Source: Nocardioides stalactiti
GTDB lineage: Bacteria; Actinomycetota; Actinomycetes; Propionibacteriales; Nocardioidaceae
Direction: 5' to 3'
Assembly: GCF_014180715.1 (NCBI RefSeq)
Contig: NZ_JACEFC010000004.1
Location: forward strand, 1-64,000
DNA length: 64,000 nucleotides
Position numbers and translations under genes: made by a program. Every line of letters starts with the position of its first letter. The first letter of the stretch is position 1. Shown here one piece after another: positions 23,687-32,324 of this stretch. The notes under the pieces are model-generated. The model ran no database searches, was not told the origin of the DNA, and saw only the letters and a list, made by a program, of their open reading frames with translations.

Positions 23687-23746
23687 CCTGTGGACAGGCC
23701 GCCAGCGGGGTGGCGCGGTGGCGCGGTGGCGCGTGACCGTAGGGTC

Positions 23747-24676
23747 ATGCTCGACGTGCGTGCGCTGGCGCGGATCCAGAGAGGCCAGGCAGGGGTCGTA
23801 CGACGGAGCCAGGTGCTCGAGGCGGGCGGCGGGGACGACGACATCGATCGGATGCTGCGGCGTCGGGAGCTCGTCCCGCTCCACCCGGGCGTGTACGTCG
23901 ACCACAACGGCCCGCTGACGCTGCGTCAGCGGGCGTGGGCGGCGGTGCTCGCGCGTTGGCCGGCGGCACTCGCGCGGGAGTCGGCTCTCGGGGAGCCGTC
24001 GACCGTGGTGCACCTGGCCGTGGATCGCCAGCGGAACATTGACCCGCTACCGGGCACGCAGATCCATCGCACGACGGACTTCACCGGCCGGGTGGAATGG
24101 CACGCCCGCCCACCGCAGGTGCGCACGGCAGAGGCCGTGATCGACACGGTGATCGCTCGGCTCGCCGACGACGACGTCGCTGCGGCCTTCGCCGTCCTGA
24201 CCCGCGCCTGCTTCCGCCGTACGAGTGTCGAACGGGTCGCCCGGGCGCTGGAGCAGCGCTCACGAGTTCCCCACCGTCGGCTCATCGAGGCGCTGGTCGA
24301 CGACCTCCGATCGAGTGCCTGCTCGGTCCTCGAGCGGGGCTACCTCCACCGCGTCGAACGGGCGCACGGCCTGCCTCGCGGGACCCGACAGCGGCCGAGC
24401 ACTGCCACCGGACGCCGTACCCACCAGGACGTCCGCTACGAATCCTTCGGCACGATCGTCGAGCTCGACGGACGATCGCACACGGAGACCGCCGAGGCAC
24501 GGGATGCCGATGCGCGGCGCGACCTCGCCGAGCTCGCGGTGGCTGGCGCGGTCACCGGTCGCGTCACCTACGGGCTGGTGTTCGGAGAGCCCTGCGCCAC
24601 GGCGCGGCGAGTCGCTGCTGTCCTACAGCGAAACGGGTGGACCGGCCAACCGACGACCTGCCCGCGCTGCCGCTGA
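23747..24676 (+). CDS. AbiEi/DUF559-like protein
   Basis: A 309-residue protein of a type common in actinobacteria: an N-terminal winged-helix-like segment (LARIQRGQAGVVRRSQVLEA), a REL-VPLHPGVYVDHNGPLT segment typical of AbiEi-like proteins (~40-60), and a C-terminal domain with FGTIVELDGRSHTETAEARD (~230-250), whose D-x(n)-E-x-D pattern belongs to DUF559/endonuclease-like folds. The final CPRC is an incomplete zinc knuckle. The family includes type IV antitoxin-like proteins; no AbiEii partner is next to it. The upstream TAGGGT (23740-23745) is only 1 nt from ATG 23747, so the in-frame GTG at 23756 may be the true start. Confidence 0.65.
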   Translation: MLDVRALARIQRGQAGVVRRSQVLEAGGGDDDIDRMLRRRELVPLHPGVYVDHNGPLTLRQRAWAAVLARWPAALARESALGEPSTVVHLAVDRQRNIDPLPGTQIHRTTDFTGRVEWHARPPQVRTAEAVIDTVIARLADDDVAAAFAVLTRACFRRTSVERVARALEQRSRVPHRRLIEALVDDLRSSACSVLERGYLHRVERAHGLPRGTRQRPSTATGRRTHQDVRYESFGTIVELDGRSHTETAEARDADARRDLAELAVAGAVTGRVTYGLVFGEPCATARRVAAVLQRNGWTGQPTTCPRCR

Positions 24677-24684
24677 CGCAGTTG

Positions 24685-24729
24685 TGCGGTGCTCAGCCCG
24701 CAGGATCTGCCGGTCCAGCACCGCACAAG
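24685..24729. repeat. 45-nt palindromic repeat, copy 2
   Basis: Matches copy 1 at 44 of 45 positions. Here the outer arms extend to a 12-bp stem (TTGTGCGGTGCT / AGCACCGCACAA). It lies between the convergent AbiEi-like gene and clpX, where it could also terminate transcription. Confidence 0.9.
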
Positions 24730-24742
24730 CGGAGGAGCAGGA

Positions 24743-26020
24743 TCAGGCGGACTTCTTCTTCTTGCTCTCGCGCAGGACCAGCGTCGGCGGTTCGTCGTCG
24801 TCGACGGTCTCGCGGGTGACGATGACCTTCTCGACGTCGCCACGTGAGGGGACGTCGTACATCACGTAGAGGAGGACCTCCTCGATGATGGCGCGGAGGC
24901 CGCGGGCGCCGGTGCCGCGCTCCAGGGCCTTGTCGGCGATGCCCTGGATGGCGTCGTCGGTGAACTCGAGCTCGACGCCGTCGAGCTCGAAGAGCTTGCG
25001 GTACTGCTTGACCAGGGCGTTGCGCGGCTCGGTGAGGATCTGGACGAGCGCGGCCTGGTCGAGCTTGGAGACGCTGGCGATGAGCGGCAGGCGGCCGATG
25101 AACTCGGGGATCAGGCCGAACTTCGTCAGGTCCTCGGGACGCACCAGCTGGAGCAGGTCCTCGGCGTCCTTCTCCTCCTTGCCGCGCACCTCCGCGGTGA
25201 AGCCCAGGGTCTTCTTGCCGACGCGCTGCTCGATGATGTGCTCGAGCCCGGCGAAGGCACCACCGACGACGAACAGGATGTTCGTGGTGTCGATCTGGAT
25301 GAACTCCTGGTGCGGGTGCTTGCGGCCGCCCTGCGGCGGCACCGAGGCGGTCGTGCCCTCGATGATCTTCAGCAGCGCCTGCTGGACGCCCTCACCGGAG
25401 ACGTCGCGGGTGATCGACGGGTTCTCGGCCTTGCGGGCCACCTTGTCGATCTCGTCGATGTAGATGATCCCGGTCTCGGCCTTCTTGACGTCGTAGTCAG
25501 CCGCCTGGATCAGCTTGAGCAGGATGTTCTCGACGTCCTCACCGACGTAGCCGGCCTCGGTCAGCGCCGTGGCGTCCGCGATCGCGAACGGGACGTTGAG
25601 CATCCGCGCCAGCGTCTGGGCCAGGTAGGTCTTGCCGCAGCCGGTCGGGCCGATGACGAGGATGTTGGACTTCGCCACCTCGACGACCTCGTCCTTGCTG
25701 TGCTTGCCGGAGACCGGCTGCACTCCCGCCTGGACGCGCTTGTAGTGGTTGTAGACCGCGACGGCGAGGGACTTCTTCGCCTGCTCCTGCCCGATGACGT
25801 AGGAGTTGAGGAAGTCGAAGATCTCCTTCGGCTTCGGCAGCTCGTCGAGACCGACCTCGGTGCCCTCGTTGAGCTCTTCCTCGATGATCTCGTTGCAGAG
25901 GTCGATGCACTCGTCGCAGATGTAGACGCCCGGTCCGGCGATCAGCTTCTTCACCTGCTTCTGGCTCTTTCCGCAGAAAGAACACTTGAGCAGGTCACCT
26001 CCGTCACCGATGCGTGCCAC
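24743..26020 (-). CDS. clpX: ATP-dependent Clp protease ATP-binding subunit ClpX
   Basis: A 425-residue AAA+ unfoldase that delivers substrates to ClpP. The N-terminal zinc domain has CSFCGK and CDEC (two CxxC pairs, residues ~14-45). [14 protein letters not shown] is Walker A (~118-130), IIYIDEIDK is Walker B, and [14 protein letters not shown] includes the sensor region. The IGF-like ClpP-docking loop falls around LGFTAEV, and the C-terminal [10 protein letters not shown] sensor-2 segment carries the usual Arg. Length is standard. The start GTG 26020 follows GAGGAG. Separated from clpP2 by 103 bp containing a short hairpin, consistent with partially independent expression. Confidence 0.98.
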   Translation of the reverse strand: MARIGDGGDLLKCSFCGKSQKQVKKLIAGPGVYICDECIDLCNEIIEEELNEGTEVGLDELPKPKEIFDFLNSYVIGQEQAKKSLAVAVYNHYKRVQAGVQPVSGKHSKDEVVEVAKSNILVIGPTGCGKTYLAQTLARMLNVPFAIADATALTEAGYVGEDVENILLKLIQAADYDVKKAETGIIYIDEIDKVARKAENPSITRDVSGEGVQQALLKIIEGTTASVPPQGGRKHPHQEFIQIDTTNILFVVGGAFAGLEHIIEQRVGKKTLGFTAEVRGKEEKDAEDLLQLVRPEDLTKFGLIPEFIGRLPLIASVSKLDQAALVQILTEPRNALVKQYRKLFELDGVELEFTDDAIQGIADKALERGTGARGLRAIIEEVLLYVMYDVPSRGDVEKVIVTRETVDDDEPPTLVLRESKKKKSA

Positions 26021-26072
26021 GGGCGGTACTCCTCACAGTCATTCGAACTCCCCCCGACCGTACTCCCTGGCG

Positions 26073-26090
26073 CCCCTCCGAGGGGAGGGG
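26073..26090 (-). terminator. Hairpin between clpP2 and clpX
   Basis: CCCCTCC and GGAGGGG form a 7-bp stem around a 4-nt loop, 33 nt past clpP2 and 52 nt before clpX. It may attenuate read-through rather than fully stop it; no U-tract follows. Confidence 0.35.
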
Positions 26091-26123
26091 ACACGAGGGT
26101 CGTGTCGGACTGGTCATTGTGGG

Positions 26124-26732
26124 CTACGTGAGCGCGGGTGTGCCCTTGAGCGAGGCCAGGACCGAGTCGATCAGACCGTATTCGACCGCCTGCGCGGAGG
26201 TGAGGATCTTGTCGCGCTCGATGTCGCGGCTGACCTCCTCGATCGACCGGCCGGAGTGGTCGCTGATCATCTTCTCGAGCAGCTCACGCATCCGGATGAT
26301 CTCGTTGGCCTGGATCTCGATGTCGGAGGTCTGGCCGAACGTGCCCTCGGTGTAGGGCTGGTGGATGAGGATCCGGCTGTTGGGCAGCGCCAGGCGCTTC
26401 CCGTTGGTGCCGGCGGCGAGCAGGACCGCGGCCGCGGAGGCGGCCTGACCGATGCAGACGGTCTGCACGTCGGGCTTGATGAACTGGATCGTGTCGTAGA
26501 TCGCCGTCAGCGCCGTGAACGAGCCACCGGGGCTGTTGATGTAGATGCTGATGTCCTGGTCGGGGTTCATCGACTGCAGGCACAGGAGCTGGGCGATGAC
26601 CGCGTTGGCGACGTCGTCGGAGATCGGCGTGCCGAGGTAGATGATGCGGTCCTCGAAGAGCTTGGCGTAGGGGTCGATCCGGCGGAAGCCGTAGGACGTG
26701 CGCTCTTCCCACTGCGGGATGTAGTAGTTCAT
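26124..26732 (-). CDS. clpP2: ATP-dependent Clp protease proteolytic subunit ClpP2
   Basis: A 202-residue serine peptidase. GQAASAAAVLLAAGT carries the catalytic Ser (~100), ILIHQPYTEG the His (~125) and DKILTSAQAVEYGLID the Asp region (~175). Actinobacterial ClpP1 and ClpP2 form a mixed tetradecamer, and both are usually needed for activity. ATG 26732 is 2 nt past the stop of clpP1, so the genes are translationally linked. Opposite spacing to clpX is larger. Confidence 0.97.
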   Translation of the reverse strand: MNYYIPQWEERTSYGFRRIDPYAKLFEDRIIYLGTPISDDVANAVIAQLLCLQSMNPDQDISIYINSPGGSFTALTAIYDTIQFIKPDVQTVCIGQAASAAAVLLAAGTNGKRLALPNSRILIHQPYTEGTFGQTSDIEIQANEIIRMRELLEKMISDHSGRSIEEVSRDIERDKILTSAQAVEYGLIDSVLASLKGTPALT

Positions 26733-26734
26733 GC

Positions 26735-27382
26735 TCAGTCCTTCACGCGGGCCGGACGGCCCTGGTCGGCGGCCTCGCGGGCGCTGGTGATGACGTGGTC
26801 GACGAGGCCGTAGTCCTTGGCCTCGCTCGCGGTGAACCAGCGGTCGCGGTCGGCGTCGTTGGTGACCTGGTCGACGGTCTGGCCGGTGTGCTCGGAGATG
26901 AGCTCCAGCAGCACCTTCTTGATGTGCAGCGACTGCTGCGCCTGGATCTTGATGTCGGAGGCGGAGCCACCCATGCCGGACGAGGGCTGGTGCATCATGA
27001 TCCGCGCGTGCGGGAGGGCGTAGCGCTTGCCCTTGGTGCCGGCGCAGAGGAGGAACTGGCCCATCGACGCCGCCAGGCCCATGCCGACGGTCGCGACGTC
27101 GTTGGGGATGTAGTTCATGGTGTCGTAGATCGCCATGCCCGCGTCGACGGAGCCACCCGGGCTGTTGATGTGGAGGAAGATGTCCGCCTCCGGGTCCTCC
27201 GCCGACAGGAGCAGCAGCTGGGCGCAGATCGCGTTGGCGTTCTGGTCGCGCACCTCGGAGCCGAGGAAGACGATCCGCTCCTTGAGCAGCCGGCTGTAGA
27301 TGTTGTCGTCGAGGAAGCTGAGCCCGGCCGCGCCGTTCATCGTGGGGCCGTTCATCGCGGGGCCGCTGGGAATCTGGGTCAC
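26735..27382 (-). CDS. clpP1: ATP-dependent Clp protease proteolytic subunit ClpP1
   Basis: A 215-residue Clp[16 protein letters not shown] contains the catalytic Ser (~112), [10 protein letters not shown] the His (~137) and [18 protein letters not shown] the Asp region (~186). The N-terminal ~18 residues are Gly/Pro/Met-rich and probably processed, as is usual for actinobacterial ClpP1. GTG 27382 has TAATCT 6 nt upstream, consistent with leaderless transcription, and a ClgR-type box at 27433-27446. First gene of clpP1-clpP2, followed by clpX. Confidence 0.97.
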   Translation of the reverse strand: MTQIPSGPAMNGPTMNGAAGLSFLDDNIYSRLLKERIVFLGSEVRDQNANAICAQLLLLSAEDPEADIFLHINSPGGSVDAGMAIYDTMNYIPNDVATVGMGLAASMGQFLLCAGTKGKRYALPHARIMMHQPSSGMGGSASDIKIQAQQSLHIKKVLLELISEHTGQTVDQVTNDADRDRWFTASEAKDYGLVDHVITSAREAADQGRPARVKD

Positions 27383-27388
27383 GTGGCG

Positions 27389-27394
27389 AGATTA
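27389..27394 (-). promoter_or_regulatory. -10-like hexamer of the clpP1 promoter
   Basis: On the minus strand TAATCT lies 6 nt before the GTG at 27382; no -35 match was seen, as expected for an activator-dependent promoter. Confidence 0.45.
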
Positions 27395-27432
27395 GCCGCA
27401 GGAGGGCCCGGATCCACGGGATCTCGGGCCCT

Positions 27433-27446
27433 GTTCGCCGACAGCG
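27433..27446. promoter_or_regulatory. ClgR-type binding site upstream of clpP1
   Basis: GTTCGCCGACAGCG fits the ClgR motif GTTCGC-N5-GCG known from Streptomyces clp promoters. Its centre is about 58 bp upstream of the predicted clpP1 transcription start, a normal activator position. Confidence 0.7.
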
Positions 27447-27476
27447 GATTTAGCCCGTACGACGCCCGCGAGGCGC

Positions 27477-28775
27477 TCAGCGCAGGTCGCCGAGGACCTC
27501 CCCCGCCGCCCGCTCCCCCGCCTCGATCGCGCCGTCGAGATATCCGGGGTGGTCGACCGCCGACTCGGTCCCCGCCCAGTGCAGGTGACCGAGGGCGGCC
27601 GACGGCGGCGGCCACACCTCACGGCCGGCGCCGAGGTCCGGCAGCGCGAGGTAGCCGCCACCGACGTGCTCGTCGACGTGCCACGCCTTCTCGTGCCAGC
27701 CCGCCGGCTCCAGGGCGTCCGCCCCGAGGTGTGCCGCAGCAGCGCCGAGGAGCAGCGCGCGCCGCTCGGCCTCGGTCAGCGCGTCGAGGGACCGCGCCTC
27801 TGCGCCGCCGACGAGGAAGCACAGGTGGCCGGGGCCGTCGGGCGGGCTGGAGTCGAAGACCGCGCATCCGGGGTCGCCCAGGTCGATCAGCTCGGCGTCG
27901 CCGCGGGCGCGCCACCACGGGTCCGGATACACGGCGATCGCCTTGTAGACCGACCCCATGAACGTCTGCTTCTCAGCCCGGACCCGGTCCTCGGGCAGCG
28001 GAGGCTGGTGCTCGATGCGGTGCGCGATCGGCGGCGGGACGGACACGACCACCTTGACCGCCCGCAGCGTCCGCGCGGGGGTTCGCACCGTCACGCCGGT
28101 CTCGTCGCGGTCGAGCGCGAGGACCGGTTCGCCCAGGTGGACGCGGTGCCCGAGATCGGCGGCGATCCGCTCGGCCAGCGACCCCGCCCCCTCGACGAGG
28201 AGCCCTTCCTGGGCACCGCCCTTGGTCGACAGCATCGTCCGGACCCCGCCCTGCGCGCGGATCATCTGGGCGGCGGTGAAGACCGAGACCCGGTCGAGGT
28301 CGGCGGTCCAGGAGATGAGCGCGATGACCTCCAGCAACCGACGGGTACGACGGCACGGCACCCGCCGGAGCGCACGGTCCACCGAGAGGCTGGTCCAGCG
28401 GCGCGGCGCGCCGCGCCACCCGAGCAGGGCAGCCACCGCCAGCACGAGCACGGCCAGGAGCGAGGAGGGGGCGAGGTAAGGCAGACGTCGCGGCCCGTGG
28501 CGCAACGCGGGCGCGGCCGGCGTCCGCATCCGGAACTCGGTGAGCCCGAGCTCGGCCGCCAGCAACTTGACCCGGTGGTGGTCGTGACCGATCCATTGCC
28601 CGCCGAGGTCGAGCCGCGAGCCCAGCGCAGTGGTCACGCTCATCGAGCGCCCACCGACCCGGTCAGCACTCTCGAGGACGACGACGTCGACGCCCTCCTG
28701 CTGGAGCCGGCGCGCGGCGACCAGGCCGGACAACCCGGCGCCCACCACGACGACCTGCACGTCGACGTCCGACAC
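27477..28775 (-). CDS. FAD-dependent amine-oxidase-like flavoprotein
   Basis: A 432-residue flavoprotein. VVVVGAGLSGLVAARRL (residues ~8-24) is the FAD-binding Rossmann motif, RVGGRSMSV and DLGGQWIG are the usual flavin/amine-oxidase motifs near 40 and 58, and WAGTESAVDHPGYLDGAIEAG at the C-terminus is the second FAD-contacting motif (~400). A hydrophobic helix near 105-120 is unusual and might dip into the membrane. The family oxidises amines, or acts as desaturase/oxidase on other hydrophobic substrates. Divergent from a TetR gene across two tandem operators, so induction by substrate is likely. Confidence 0.8.
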   Translation of the reverse strand: MSDVDVQVVVVGAGLSGLVAARRLQQEGVDVVVLESADRVGGRSMSVTTALGSRLDLGGQWIGHDHHRVKLLAAELGLTEFRMRTPAAPALRHGPRRLPYLAPSSLLAVLVLAVAALLGWRGAPRRWTSLSVDRALRRVPCRRTRRLLEVIALISWTADLDRVSVFTAAQMIRAQGGVRTMLSTKGGAQEGLLVEGAGSLAERIAADLGHRVHLGEPVLALDRDETGVTVRTPARTLRAVKVVVSVPPPIAHRIEHQPPLPEDRVRAEKQTFMGSVYKAIAVYPDPWWRARGDAELIDLGDPGCAVFDSSPPDGPGHLCFLVGGAEARSLDALTEAERRALLLGAAAAHLGADALEPAGWHEKAWHVDEHVGGGYLALPDLGAGREVWPPPSAALGHLHWAGTESAVDHPGYLDGAIEAGERAAGEVLGDLR

Positions 28776-28789
28776 GGTCTCACCATCCT

Positions 28790-28810
28790 GAAACTAGAGG
28801 TTCTAGTTTC
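28790..28810. promoter_or_regulatory. TetR-type operator O1
   Basis: GAAACTAGA and TCTAGTTTC form a perfect 9-bp inverted repeat with a 3-nt centre, 15 bp upstream of the flavoprotein start. Confidence 0.75.
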
Positions 28811-28813
28811 GTT

Positions 28814-28832
28814 AGACTAGAGGCTCTAGTCT
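28814..28832. promoter_or_regulatory. TetR-type operator O2
   Basis: AGACTAGA and TCTAGTCT form a perfect 8-bp inverted repeat with a 3-nt centre, 42 bp upstream of the TetR start. O1 and O2 share ACTAGAGGYTCTAGT, so one regulator probably binds both. Confidence 0.75.
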
Positions 28833-28874
28833 GGAACGGCAAGATCCCGGCAACCCGACAGCAGGAGGCAGGGC

Positions 28875-29438
28875 GTGGCCCGACCGAGCACCCCGCTCAC
28901 CCGCGAGGCGATCTTCACGACCGCGCTGCGCCTGGTCGACACCCACGGCGCGGACGCGTTGTCGACCAACCGGATCGCGGCCGAGCTGGGCGTCAAGGGC
29001 CCCTCGCTCTACAACCACGTGAGCGGCCGGGCCGACATCATCGCGGGGATGCTCGACCTGCTGGTCGCCGAGATCGACCTCACCGGCATCGACGAGCGGC
29101 CCTGGACCGTCGCCTGCGACCGGCTGACCCGCGCCTACCGCCGTACGCTCGCGGGACACCCGGACTTCGTCCCGCTGATCGCGACGATCCCGCAGGACTC
29201 TTCCGGGGTGGTCGAGGCCTACGAGCGCTGCTTCGTCGTGCTGCGGGAGGCGGGGTGGGCCGAGGAGGAGGTGCTCCCGTTGGTGCGGTCGCTGGAGTAC
29301 CTGGCCCTCGCCTCGGTGCTGGACCGCTCGTTCGAGGGACCCGACGCGGCCGCCCAGGCCGACGCGACGTTCGACTTCGGGCTGGCCGCGATGATCACCG
29401 GCCTGGAGGCGAGGCTCAGGACTCGGCGGCAGCCTTGA
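28875..29438 (+). CDS. TetR family transcriptional regulator
   Basis: A 187-residue regulator. REAIFTTALRLVDTHGADAL, then TNRIAAELGVKGPSLYNHVSG (residues ~9-57), is the TetR DNA-binding module with a C-terminal domain of the TetR_C type having a long WTVACDRLTRAYRRTL helix. GTG 28875 has AGGAGG upstream. It is divergent from the amine-oxidase-like gene and its 3' end overlaps the convergent SRPBCC gene by 23 bp. The two tandem operators in the divergent region are the probable binding sites and would couple regulator and enzyme expression. Confidence 0.85.
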   Translation: MARPSTPLTREAIFTTALRLVDTHGADALSTNRIAAELGVKGPSLYNHVSGRADIIAGMLDLLVAEIDLTGIDERPWTVACDRLTRAYRRTLAGHPDFVPLIATIPQDSSGVVEAYERCFVVLREAGWAEEEVLPLVRSLEYLALASVLDRSFEGPDAAAQADATFDFGLAAMITGLEARLRTRRQP

Positions 29439-29892
29439 GGCCGGCGACGGTGCGCGCCATGCCCTGCTCGAGCTCGTCCGCGTGACCGATGTTGCCGCCG
29501 AGGAACACGGGCGCGAAGGCCTTGCTCGTCAGGGTGTTGCCCTTGGGCACCGGACGCCGGTGGATGACCCGGGTGCTCGCACCGGCGTCGACCGGCTCGA
29601 GCTCCCAGATCCACTGCGCGCCGCTGGACTTGGTGTCCCACACGAGCTTGTGCCGCGGCTCGACGGCGGCGACGACCGACCGGGTCGGCCACACGACGCC
29701 CTTGCGCTTGTTGATGCCGAGGTACCACTGACCCACCCGCAGGCCGCCGCCCTTGAGCGGGACCATCTTCATGGTCTCCGGGCTCCACCTCGTCATGTTG
29801 GCGAAGTCGGTGAGGAGCTCCCAGACCCGCTCGGGAGACGCCTGGACGATCGCTTCCGCCCGCAGCTCGCGGTCCGCACGTGGTTCAGTCAC
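29416..29892 (-). CDS. SRPBCC family protein
   Basis: A 158-residue START-like protein. The N-terminal AEAIVQASPERVWELLTDF is the first strand and helix of the SRPBCC fold, followed by the usual strands (VGQWYLGINKRKGVVWP, HKLVWDTKSSGAQWIWELEP), a GASTRVIHRR block and a C-terminal helix. Such proteins bind hydrophobic ligands or act as polyketide-cyclase-like enzymes. GTG 29892 is chosen because the reading frame upstream is an antisense reading of the propeller gene. It is a single gene overlapping the end of the convergent TetR gene. Confidence 0.8.
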   Translation of the reverse strand: MTEPRADRELRAEAIVQASPERVWELLTDFANMTRWSPETMKMVPLKGGGLRVGQWYLGINKRKGVVWPTRSVVAAVEPRHKLVWDTKSSGAQWIWELEPVDAGASTRVIHRRPVPKGNTLTSKAFAPVFLGGNIGHADELEQGMARTVAGLKAAAES

Positions 29893-29924
29893 GGACCGAT
29901 GGTGGCACGTCCGGGAACCTGCGG

Positions 29925-32324
29925 TCAGCCCCCCATCAGGTTCGGGACGGACGTGGCCTGCGGGCTGCCCTCGTTGACCGCCGGCGTCCGGGTCAGGTTG
30001 CGCGCCCCGGTCCGGTCGACCGCGATGTCCCAGATGTCGCCCAGCAGCGTGGCCCGGTCGTAGCGCACGTAGACGATCCGCTGGCCGTCGGCACTCCAGG
30101 ACGGCGCGCTCTCGTCGACCGCGGCACTGTCGACGAGCACCCGCTGCTCGGTGCCGTCGACCTTGACCACCCGGATGCCCGTGTCGGACTGATCGCCCTG
30201 CTGGTCGGTGTGCTGGAAGGCCAGGTACTTGCCGTCCGGGGACCACGAGGGCGCGTCGAAGAAGACCTCGAACGCCTGACCCGTGACCCCGTAGATCCCG
30301 ACATAGGCCTGCTCGCTGCCGTCGGGGTTGATGAGGTGGAGCGTCCCGGAGCAGTTGTTCGCGCGTGGGAGGTCGGACGACGGGCAGTGGTAGGTCTCGG
30401 TGAACGCCAGCCGCCCCTGCGGATACCCGTCGAGGGCCGGGCCCCAGGTCAGATAGGCGAACGTGCGCCGCCCGTAGTCCTGGGCAGGCAGCTCGCCCGT
30501 CCCGACCACCAGGTCCTGGGCCCCGCCAGCAGCGGGGACGGTGAACACACTCTCCTCGAAGCAGAAGAAGCCGCCACAGGTCGCTGCCTGGAAGGACCGC
30601 ACGAACGCCACGGTCGAGGAGTCCGGGGACCAGGTCGGCCAGTAGATCCGCGCGGCGTTGCCGCCGTACCCGTGGACGGCGAGCCGGACGGGGTTGCTCC
30701 CGTCGGCGGCGGCCCGGTAGAGGCCGGCCGGGTTGACGTAGAGCATCTGGGTGCCGTCCGGCGACAGCACCTGGTGACTGCCCTGACGGAGCCGGCGGGC
30801 ACGGGTCCCGTCGGCGTTCATCGACCAGATCTCGGCGGTCTCGGGCTCTGATCCGGTGTTCCTGATGTAGCGGATCTGCCCGGCCGCTCCCGGGGGCGAC
30901 TCCGCCCCGAGGACGCCGGGCGTCGCGCTCGCGTGAGCCGCAGCCGAGACCTCGCCCGCCGTGTCGACGACGAAGGCCGAGTAGTAGTACGTCGTCCCGT
31001 TCTTGAGCGGCTTGCGCTCGCCCCCGTAGACATAGCCGTAGTACCACCCGTCCGGCCCGTAGCCCAGCGGGTAGGTCCCGAAGTCGAGGTGGCCGGACCC
31101 ACGTCCGCTGTAGACGACCTGCTGCGTACTGGTGGCCCGGGCGGTCGAGGTGAAGCCGGTCGTGGAGCGGAACACGACCAGTCGGTAGTAGTCAGCGACG
31201 GTCGGTGCCGTCCACGACAGCCGGATCCGACGGTCGTCGGGCTGGAGCGACAGGCCGGCCAGGCTCGGCGGCGGCCCCGTGACCGGCGCCGCCACGGGCT
31301 GCCATCCGCGCAGGCTGCTGATGGTCGCGTCCGGCCGGGAGGTGAAGAGGGTCTGCACGGTCCCTCCGCCCACCGGGACGGTGCGGACGCTCCACGCGTT
31401 CGCGTTGAGGAAGGAGCCGTAGACGTAGGCGATCCGGCTGCCGTCCGGGGAGAACTCCGGCGTCCGCGCCATCGCAGCCTCGTTGGTGTAGTCCTCCGGC
31501 TTGGGGCCGACCAGGCGCTTCATCGCGCCGGTGCCCGCATCGACGACGTAGAGGTGACCGGCCTGGCCCCCGCCACCCATGACCATCGCGATCTTGGACG
31601 CGTCCGGCGACCAGCGCGGGTGCCCCGCGGCCAGCCCTGAGCCGACGGTCACGTCCAGGGTCTCCACCGCGGCCCCCGGCCGCCACACCCGGAGGAACCG
31701 CTGCCCCGTGCCCTCGGCGTCCTCAGGCCAGACGAACCGCCCGTCCGGCGCGGTCACCGTGGCGGAGGACCAGTCGAAGATCGGGGCCTCGAAGGTGTGG
31801 CAGGCGGCCTGCCCGCCGCGCAGCACCGTGGTGGCGGAGGTCGCGAGCCGCATCGAGATGAGGGCCCCGCAGAGCTCCGACTGGCCCTTGTCGGGGTTGG
31901 GCTGCTCGGTCACGGCGAGCGCCACGCGGGTCCCGTCGGGAGAGAACCGCGGCGAGGCGGCGTCGGTGAAACGGGCCAGCAGCGTCACCCGGCGGACGAC
32001 CTCGTTGGTGAGCGTGCGGCGTACGACGACCTCGGTCCGGCCGGCCGCCGTCGAGCCGAGGGTCGCGAAGGTCGTGCCGTCGGGAGCGAAGGTCGCCTCG
32101 GGACCCGCCGGGAGCGGCGAGCTCTCGCCGACGAGGGCGGGGAAGCGGCCATCGACGGCCGTCGTTGCCAGGCTCTGGCGGGCGATGCCGTCGACCGTGA
32201 AGGAGCCCCCCACGAGGAGCAGTCCGTCGCTGGCGGGCGCGGCCGCAGCAGCACGGACCGGGGTGGCCGGCGCGACGCCCGCCAGTGCTCCGCACAGCAG
32301 GATGAACGGAAGCAGCTTGCGCAC
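29925..32324 (-). CDS. Secreted PD40/TolB-like beta-propeller protein with fibronectin-like domain
   Basis: A 799-residue secreted protein. Residues 1-28 are a signal peptide (LPFILLCGALAGVAPATPVRA). Several PD40-type blades are visible ([42 protein letters not shown], then later SPDGTQMLYVNPAG, PTWSPDSSTVAFVRS and PSWSPDGKYLAFQHTD), forming two propeller segments. Between them lies a fibronectin type III-like domain (LQPDDRRIRLSWTAPTVADY, ~360-420). Such proteins are usually surface binders rather than enzymes. Start GTG 32324 has no strong Shine-Dalgarno sequence. The partner is unknown. Confidence 0.8.
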   Translation of the reverse strand: MRKLLPFILLCGALAGVAPATPVRAAAAAPASDGLLLVGGSFTVDGIARQSLATTAVDGRFPALVGESSPLPAGPEATFAPDGTTFATLGSTAAGRTEVVVRRTLTNEVVRRVTLLARFTDAASPRFSPDGTRVALAVTEQPNPDKGQSELCGALISMRLATSATTVLRGGQAACHTFEAPIFDWSSATVTAPDGRFVWPEDAEGTGQRFLRVWRPGAAVETLDVTVGSGLAAGHPRWSPDASKIAMVMGGGGQAGHLYVVDAGTGAMKRLVGPKPEDYTNEAAMARTPEFSPDGSRIAYVYGSFLNANAWSVRTVPVGGGTVQTLFTSRPDATISSLRGWQPVAAPVTGPPPSLAGLSLQPDDRRIRLSWTAPTVADYYRLVVFRSTTGFTSTARATSTQQVVYSGRGSGHLDFGTYPLGYGPDGWYYGYVYGGERKPLKNGTTYYYSAFVVDTAGEVSAAAHASATPGVLGAESPPGAAGQIRYIRNTGSEPETAEIWSMNADGTRARRLRQGSHQVLSPDGTQMLYVNPAGLYRAAADGSNPVRLAVHGYGGNAARIYWPTWSPDSSTVAFVRSFQAATCGGFFCFEESVFTVPAAGGAQDLVVGTGELPAQDYGRRTFAYLTWGPALDGYPQGRLAFTETYHCPSSDLPRANNCSGTLHLINPDGSEQAYVGIYGVTGQAFEVFFDAPSWSPDGKYLAFQHTDQQGDQSDTGIRVVKVDGTEQRVLVDSAAVDESAPSWSADGQRIVYVRYDRATLLGDIWDIAVDRTGARNLTRTPAVNEGSPQATSVPNLMGG

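Noticed and set aside
22745-23746. N-terminal extension of the AbiEi-like frame to 22,745
   Set aside because: The extension overlaps the SGNH hydrolase gene in antisense and crosses the 45-nt repeat; coding signal begins at about 23,747.
23747-24676. A complete AbiE-type toxin-antitoxin system
   Set aside because: No AbiEii nucleotidyltransferase gene lies next to the AbiEi-like gene.
26038-26053. A second LexA box near TCGAAC before clpX
   Set aside because: Only one half-site matches; the other half reads CCCGAC.
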